64,000 bases of DNA, taken from Theropithecus gelada. Its lineage: Eukaryota > Chordata > Mammalia > Primates > Cercopithecidae. Numbering within the stretch: the stretch's first letter is position 1; every line of letters starts with the position of its first letter. Below, piece by piece: positions 58,605 to 64,000 of this stretch. The notes beneath the pieces are model-generated. The model ran no database searches. It had not been told where the DNA came from and was given only the letters and a program-made list of their open reading frames with translations. The translations under genes were made by a program, and so were the position numbers. The DNA lies in contig NC_037689.1 of NCBI RefSeq assembly GCF_003255815.1, positions 49,553,870-49,617,869 on the forward strand, given 5' to 3'.

Positions 58605-58999
58605 GTATCTGTCAATTTTTGCTCCATAAAAAAACTACCTCCATGTGGCTTAAAACAATAAACTATTATTATTCATGTGTTTGGGGCTGCATGGGTGCTG
58701 CCTAATCTGGAGGTAGGTTCAATTTATTTTTTTTTCAGTCTGTGGGAGCTAGGGTGGCCCTATTTCTCACTGCAGGTAATGGGTTGGCTGGACTAAGTCC
58801 TTTCCATTAGCTGTATTAACAAAATAATATTTTTTTCATAGGATTAGCAGAGGCATAAATGTGTAAGTGAAACATACGAAACTTCAAGGCTTAGGCTAAG
58901 ATCCAGAACACTAACTTTCTGTTTATTCTATGGGTCAAAGCCAAGGGGAAGGAAGATATACATTATCCCTTTAGTGGAAGGAACTGAAAAGTTACATGA
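58605..58999 (-). mobile_element. Old LTR (MaLR/MLT1-like), antisense, main part
   Basis: On + the order GTGGCTTAAAACAATAAACT, TCTGTGGGAGCTAGGGTGG, CTTCAAGGCTTAGGCTAAGA, CTATGGGTCAAAGCCAAGG, AAAAGTTACATGATG is the reverse complement of an old LTR with its polyadenylation end at the left. Its last part continues after the MLT2 at 59430. Confidence 0.55.
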
Positions 59000-59429
59000 T
59001 GTGATGGTTAATACTGAGTGCCAACTTGATTAGATTGAAGGATGCAAAGTATTGACCCTGGGTGTCTCTGTGAGGGTGTTGCCAAAGGAGACAAGACAGA
59101 CCCACCCTTAATTTGGGTGGGCGCCATCTAATCAGCTGCTTGCCTGGCTAGAATACAAGCAGACAGAAAAAATGTGAAAAAGAGAGACTGGCCTAGCCTC
59201 CCAGCCTACATCTTTCTCCCGTGCTACATACTTCCTGACCTCGAACATCGGACTCCAAGTTCTTCAGATTTGGGACTCAGACTGGCTCTCCTTGCTCCTC
59301 AGCTTGCAGAGGGCCTATTGTGGGACCATGTGATCATGTGAGTTAATATTTAATAACCTCCCCTTTATTAACTTAATAAACTAATATATCCTATTAGTTC
59401 TGTCCCTCTAGAGAACCCTGATGAATATA
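59000..59429 (+). mobile_element. MLT2-type (ERVL) solo LTR, sense
   Basis: It starts TGTGATGGTTAATACTGAGT, contains GGGTGTCTCTGTGAGGGTGT, GGGTGGGCGCCATCTAATCA and CATCGGACTCCAAGTTCTTC, and ends CTCTAGAGAACCCTGATGAA. This is the MLT2 layout. The 5-mers CATGA (58995-58999) and CATGT (59430-59434) fit a 5-bp target-site duplication with one change. Confidence 0.82.
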
Positions 59430-59505
59430 CATGTCGAAAGGAGGGGTGAAAAATTGAAACCAAGAGTGTAAACTACTATCCACACTATGGCCTGTGCTCC
59501 TTTGT
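59430..59505 (-). mobile_element. Old LTR (MaLR/MLT1-like), antisense, remaining end
   Basis: GGAGGGGTGAAAAATTGAAA and TAAACTACTATCCACACT continue the LTR interrupted at 58999. Confidence 0.45.
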
Positions 59506-59514
59506 TAGCATGTT

Positions 59515-59680
59515 ACATTCATCATTTCATTTGATCTTTGGAGTATCCCCATGTATTATTGTTATCATTATTTTACAACCAAGAAATTCAGGCACAGAGA
59601 GTTTAAGTAACTTGTCTAGTATCACCCTACCAGCAAGGGATGAAACAATGATTGACATCTAAAGAGATTTTAAGTACTAT
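59515..59680 (+). mobile_element. MIR SINE, sense
   Basis: Blocks TTTCATTTGATCTTTGGAGT, TATTGTTATCATTATTTTAC, AGGCACAGAGAGTTTAAGTA and ACTTGTCTAGTATCACCCTA are in MIR order. Confidence 0.85.
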
Positions 59681-60939
59681 GCAGTTTTTCTCAAATACTC
59701 TAGTCTACCTTGTTTAAAAGAATATTTCTATATTTAGTAAAGAGATTATAAAGATATGGGATATAATTTTCAATCATAATTACAATGATAATGAGTAAGG
59801 ATAGAGCATAACAAAAATTCTGCTGAAATAATACTATTCATTTCTAAGCCATCTCATCCTTAAAATTCATTTATACATGAGACAGAATAAGGATAATGTC
59901 CCCAGCAGGGAAGAACCATAGGCCAAATAATGAATTAAATTTCCATTTATAGTTCTTTTGTGATCAATAATTATTCCTCAGAACAAGGGAGACCCTCTTC
60001 TTTGGCAACAAACATTACATATAAAGATTATAACTGATTCTCTTTTATTAAATATATATACCACCCAGATGTAGTTTTGTAACATCAAATACCATTAATC
60101 AAAAGCCACAAATGGCTGTAATAATGACAGAGAACTTTAATGAACAAAGTTAATTGTTCCAGTGGCACTAGAAATATAAGCAGACCCCTAATCAGTGCAT
60201 TTTTTATTGCCTTCTTGGTAATCATAGCAATGTGGTCTTAGAATATGTGTATGTTTGTGTTGGTTTCATAATTTTGCATATTTTCTTTTTTCTGCAACAT
60301 TTGTTTTCAGAAAACTGAAGAGGTTTACTTGAATCTGAAAAGTAAGTGTGTACCACAGGACTAGTGCTAATTCTAAATTATTTTCATATTGTTCCTCATT
60401 GTTTAAAATGTGCCTTAGTAAATAGCACAAATTGTTAAAAGAGCGTAACATTCTATACTACACATGAAAACAACAGGGCAAAATTAAATATGATAGGCAC
60501 TGATATCAATTTAAACTCCATGTCACAAGTTTCTTCCCCAGGGTTAAGCCATACACAGAGAACAGACAGGTTTAATTTGGGGGTAAGATTAGTAGCCATA
60601 GAAATTGAAATACTAAAATATCAAAATGAATGTCTATTTGTAGCTTATGTGGAAAAATGTATAAGCATTTTCTTAGATAGACACTGTTATGTTTTCTAAG
60701 ATTAAAAATTGTACTGAATCTCACACTTGGTCCACTTTCCCTATCTTACACCAAAAGCATTTCAGAATCTTGCTAAATGCAAACTGGATGCTAGGAAACT
60801 GAGAGCATGGCTGAGTGTGTTTGTTCTGTTGAGGAAAGAGCATCATATGTAATAAATGTTCAATAATTATTTTTAAGGAACGCAGTATTATGAGCTTTTA
60901 CACAACTATATTCAAACAGCACAACAACACTGGGTTTGT
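59681..60939. other. Unassigned AT-rich sequence
   Basis: No gene or repeat recognised. Confidence 0.45.
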
Positions 60940-61065
60940 AACAGTCAGAATGACCTTGGTCAAGTTATTTTATGCTACAGGGGCCAGTTTTATTTGGTTT
61001 TTACCTGTAAAAAAGGGGATAAAAATCTACCTATATTACAAAAGTGTTTAGAGAAAGAAATGAAA
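60940..61065 (+). mobile_element. MIR SINE, sense, degraded
   Basis: AATGACCTTGGTCAAGTTAT and TACCTGTAAAAAAGGGGATA match the MIR core and its downstream block. Confidence 0.65.
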
Positions 61066-61789
61066 GCATTTAATTCTAACCAAGTTTCCCCAGCCTTCAT
61101 TAACTGATGGATTAAAATGTAATCCTATTATTAACACAGTTTTTAATAATTCTCACCCCCACCTGCTGAGGCTGAACTTCCAACTCCTTTCCCCTAGATC
61201 TCTCTGAGATATGTTTGAATATCTCCAGTGATAGTCTCAAATGTACCCCTTCCATTTCTCCACCTGAAATCCCTTCACTAATGCTTATGGCCTGCAACAG
61301 TGCAAGAGAATGAACGTTCTCCCACCTGGCTGTGCTAATACTGAACCCTATGTCGTTATCTCCTGTTCCTGATGTTGTAGCTTCTCAGAGTACCTAAAGA
61401 GCACTGCTTTAGCTGAAGACCTCAATTACATGAAACTCGTGTATTCATTGTGCAAATCAAAGGATCATCCTCGTCGTTCTGCCTAAAGCTCCTCTCTCTC
61501 TAAAGCTCAATTACAAATCAACTTGCTGAGCTAGGGGTAGGGGTCATTATCTGAGACATAAACTATGCTTTTACCTACATCTTGTCAGGAGAATTCACAC
61601 ACATGTTCATGTACACGCACATATTACCTCCTACCTCCATCTTCCTATAGAATGGATTTTCACATATATGAGAGAGGGAAACTCGCTTATGCCTTGCTGC
61701 CAATCACCACCCTTTGAAATGTGATATTTGGGAAGAAAAGACCCTCTGTTTTTTCGCTTAATTGTATCCTATATGTCACATGAGCGCTC
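61066..61789. other. Unassigned sequence
   Basis: No exon or repeat recognised. Composition is balanced from 61140 to 61560. Confidence 0.4.
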
Positions 61790-62046
61790 TTCATTTCTTT
61801 TCCTCTTTTGTCTGACTGGGTTATTTCAAAAAACCTTTCTTCAAGGTCAGAATGTTTATCTACTGCTTGATCTAGTCTATTGTTAAAATTATCTGTTCTA
61901 TTTTTAATTTCATTCACTGAATTTTTCAGTTTCAAGATTTCTATTTGGTTCTTTTTAGTATCTATCTCTTTGTTGAATTTCTCATTTAGATCATGAATTG
62001 TTTTTCTGATTTCTTTGTATTGTCTCTCTGTTCTCTTGTATCTCAC
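61790..62046 (-). pseudogene. L1 ORF1 N-terminal coiled-coil remnant
   Basis: The minus strand translates to a heptad-rich segment with KFNKEIDTKKNQIEILKLKN, NEIKNRTDNFNNRLDQAVD and LEERFFEITQSDKRGKEMK, matching the coiled coil of the L1 ORF1 RNA-binding protein that trimerises on L1 RNA. The match ends after KEMK near 61793, and the RRM and C-terminal domains are missing. It is a truncated relic. Confidence 0.88.
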
Positions 62047-62197
62047 TGAGTTTTAAAAAATCATAACGTTGGATTTCTTTTCAGTCATTTAATATATGTC
62101 CTTTTCTTTAAGATCTGTTGCTGGAGAATTATTGTGTTTCTTTGGAGGTGGCATGTTTCCTTACTTTTTTATGTTTCTTGTGTCCCTATGTTATTCG

Positions 62198-62501
62198 TTT
62201 GTTTGTTTGTTTGTTTTGAGACGGAGTTTCGCTCTTGTTGCCCAGGCTGAAGTGCAATGGCGCGATCTCAGCTCACTGCAACCTCCGCCTCCTGGGTTCA
62301 AGTGATTCTCCTGCCTCAGCCTCCCAAGTAGCTGGGATTACAGGCACCCGCCATCACGCCTAGCTAAATTTTTGTATTTTTAGTAGAGATGGGGTTTCAC
62401 CATGTTGACCAGGCTGATCACGAACTCCTGACCTCAGGTGATCCACCTATCTCGGCCTCCCAAAGTGGTGAGATTACAGGCGTGAGCCACAATGCCCAGC
62501 C
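62198..62501 (-). mobile_element. Alu SINE, antisense (AluS-like), with target-site duplication
   Basis: A complete antisense Alu with a (GTTT)n-type tail. The flanks at 62181-62193 and 62502-62514 share TCCCTATGTT. It is inserted in the L1 5' region. Confidence 0.96.
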
Positions 62502-63690
62502 TATCCCTATGTTGATATGTGTGTATCTAGTTTAACAGTTGCTTCTTCTAGTTTTATTAAGTAGCTTATAGAGGAGGAGGTGGTTTTTTGTTTGTTTGGT
62601 TGTTTTTGTTTTTTTTTTTTTGTAGATTTGTCTGTAGTGTCAGTTGGGTAGGATGCTTTGGCTCTGGGTTCTAGTGCCTGAAGTAGTGTAGTCTCTGTAT
62701 GATTTCTTCAGTTGTAAATTAACATTGTTTACTGTGAATCCCTCAGTGGCTCAGAGTGTGGTTTTCCTGTGGAGGCTGTGGAGTGATTTTTCTGGGGATG
62801 GGCATGTCACGTGTGCAGTCCTCAGGCCACTGGTTAGTGCACGTGGGCACCGGTAATGGAGGGATTGGGCCTTGGGTGGACCAGTCCTTGGTCTTCTGGG
62901 CAGTGCACAGATGTAGGGTGGTTCTGCTGCTGGACTGGGCTGGGTCAATGTCAGTGGCTGCTGCCCCAGGCAGGCAAGTCTCAGGTTCTGGGGAGCATGT
63001 GCTTTAGTTCCCTATATCCTGAGGGCAGCCTCCCTGATGTGCCAAACATCCTCCTTTCTGTCGTGTAATAAACAGCATGGGTTCAGATGTTGGGGACACA
63101 GCAGCATTATTGATTCCAGCTGGTTTTGTTATACTGTAGCCCTCAGGGTGGATGTAGGAAGATGTCAGTGTGGACCTAGGCATGTGGAAATGCAGGGGCT
63201 ATTTGGCCCAGAGCATGATGTCACCTGGTGGTGGCTTTGCTCTCAAAATGGCACTGTGCTGCTGCAGCCTGGGTTCTGGGGTGTGAGTCGGACCCAGTGT
63301 GAATTCCCTGTCTGGGATAATGCAGTCATATGGACTCTAGGGAGCTCTCTATAATAAGCTTAGGGCTTGTGACTACTGAGGGGCTCCCCTCTAGTTAAGA
63401 TTGCAGGCATCTGTGGTAGAAATGTGGATTGCTGGAGATCTACAGTTAAGTTTTCCCCAAAATGAGGAATTTGTTGACTTTGAGCTAATCCTGGTTGGCT
63501 GCTTCCCTTCTCTATGCTGCCATCTTGCATTTCTGTGCCTCAGAGGGTCTTTGTCACTTTCTTGGTGAATTCCAGTGTTCGCTAGACCTTCCATTTGACT
63601 TGTGGTTATCGATCTGTTGTTTTAGTACTTCTTTGTAGAGATGAGTGTTGGTTGCTTCTAGTCAGCCACCTTGATGACCTCTCAGAGCTC

Positions 63691-64000
63691 TGATCTAGTG
63701 TTTTCTTTTTTTCATATTTATTTGTTTTCCCAATGTTCCTGATATTATGCTATCTTGTAGTAGGGGATTAATATGTGCTTGTTAACTTAATGTTATCTAA
63801 GTCTATATTATTACTGGAATTAAAAAGAATATTTAGATACAGTAAATCATAATGAGAATCATGAAAAGTATTTATAAGTGCTTAGCTTTTAGGAAAATGG
63901 AATGAACAAGTTTCATTAACCACCCAAATTGACATTGAAAAAATATGTCCTGCATACCGAGAAATAGTAATATGCCTTTCTCACATGACAGAGGAAAATA
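63691..64000. other. Unassigned AT-rich sequence to window end
   Basis: No gene or repeat recognised. Confidence 0.4.

Larger units (their letters stand above)
61790..63690 (-). mobile_element. L1 LINE 5' end, antisense: 5'UTR and ORF1 start (L1M-like)
   Basis: On the minus strand the element starts near 63690 with GGTCATCAAGGTGGCTGACT, a typical L1 5' beginning. It continues through a GC-rich 5'UTR (to about 62050) and enters ORF1. It stops near 61790, before the RNA-binding domain. Unlike most genomic L1s, this copy retains the 5' end and lacks the rest, so the 3' part was lost or moved. An Alu interrupts the 5'UTR/ORF1 border. Confidence 0.82.

Noticed and set aside
62756..63354. GC-richer stretch with overlapping open frames on both strands
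   Set aside because: It is the antisense 5'UTR of an L1, which is naturally GC-rich. No host exon is supported.

Overview
The window is primate nuclear DNA that I read as intergenic or deep intronic. It is AT-rich, has no recognisable host protein-coding exon and no rRNA, tRNA or CRISPR array, and much of it is interspersed repeats: Alu, L1, L2, MIR, MaLR and ERVL LTRs, and hAT and Tigger DNA transposons. The youngest Alu (27955-28272) carries internal variants that I know from AluY lineages of Old World monkeys (macaque, baboon, green monkey) rather than human AluY. The species is therefore probably a cercopithecid. This is inference from one repeat.

Layout. 1-8.5 kb: an Alu at each end of a mostly unique AT-rich stretch, two short local duplications and one MIR. 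8.5-12.8 kb: a decayed endogenous retrovirus pol fragment on + split by a 3.4 kb antisense primate L1. 13-17.2 kb: mostly unassigned sequence with two GATA-type microsatellites, an (AG)n tract and a MIR. 17.5-20.2 kb: three old L1 3' fragments head to tail, the last split by an old Alu. 20.6-21.05 kb: a decayed C2H2 zinc-finger pseudogene remnant. 21.75-23.46 kb: a sense L1 inserted into an unassigned older repeat. 24.7-29.14 kb: a four-level nest (hAT transposon, then a 5'-inverted L1, then an MLT1-type LTR, then AluY). 29.9-32.6 kb: L2 copies and a MIR split by a Tigger-like element and a compound microsatellite. 33.4-41.3 kb: Alus, MER5A, L1 fragments in both orientations and L2. 41.6-44.5 kb: a sense L1 split by an Alu. 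44.5-49 kb: a possible ERV gag remnant, MER20, an Alu-related monomer with a 270 bp purine tract, a hAT element, and a MIR split by an old Alu. 50.9-54 kb: an antisense L1 and an AluY. 54-58.6 kb: the most repeat-poor stretch, with an LTR remnant and a candidate conserved non-coding element near 57.5-57.7 kb. 58.6-59.5 kb: an MLT2-type LTR nested in an older LTR. 61.8-63.7 kb: an antisense L1 5' end (ORF1 start and 5'UTR) split by an Alu.

All the sizeable open frames lie in L1 ORF2, L1 ORF1, Alu or simple repeats, or are short chance frames. No genes work together here. The biology is a layered record of transposition. The items I rate highest are the nested insertions with readable order, the zinc-finger relic, the split ERV pol and the candidate regulatory element. 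Subfamily names are from memory of consensus features and would need RepeatMasker.
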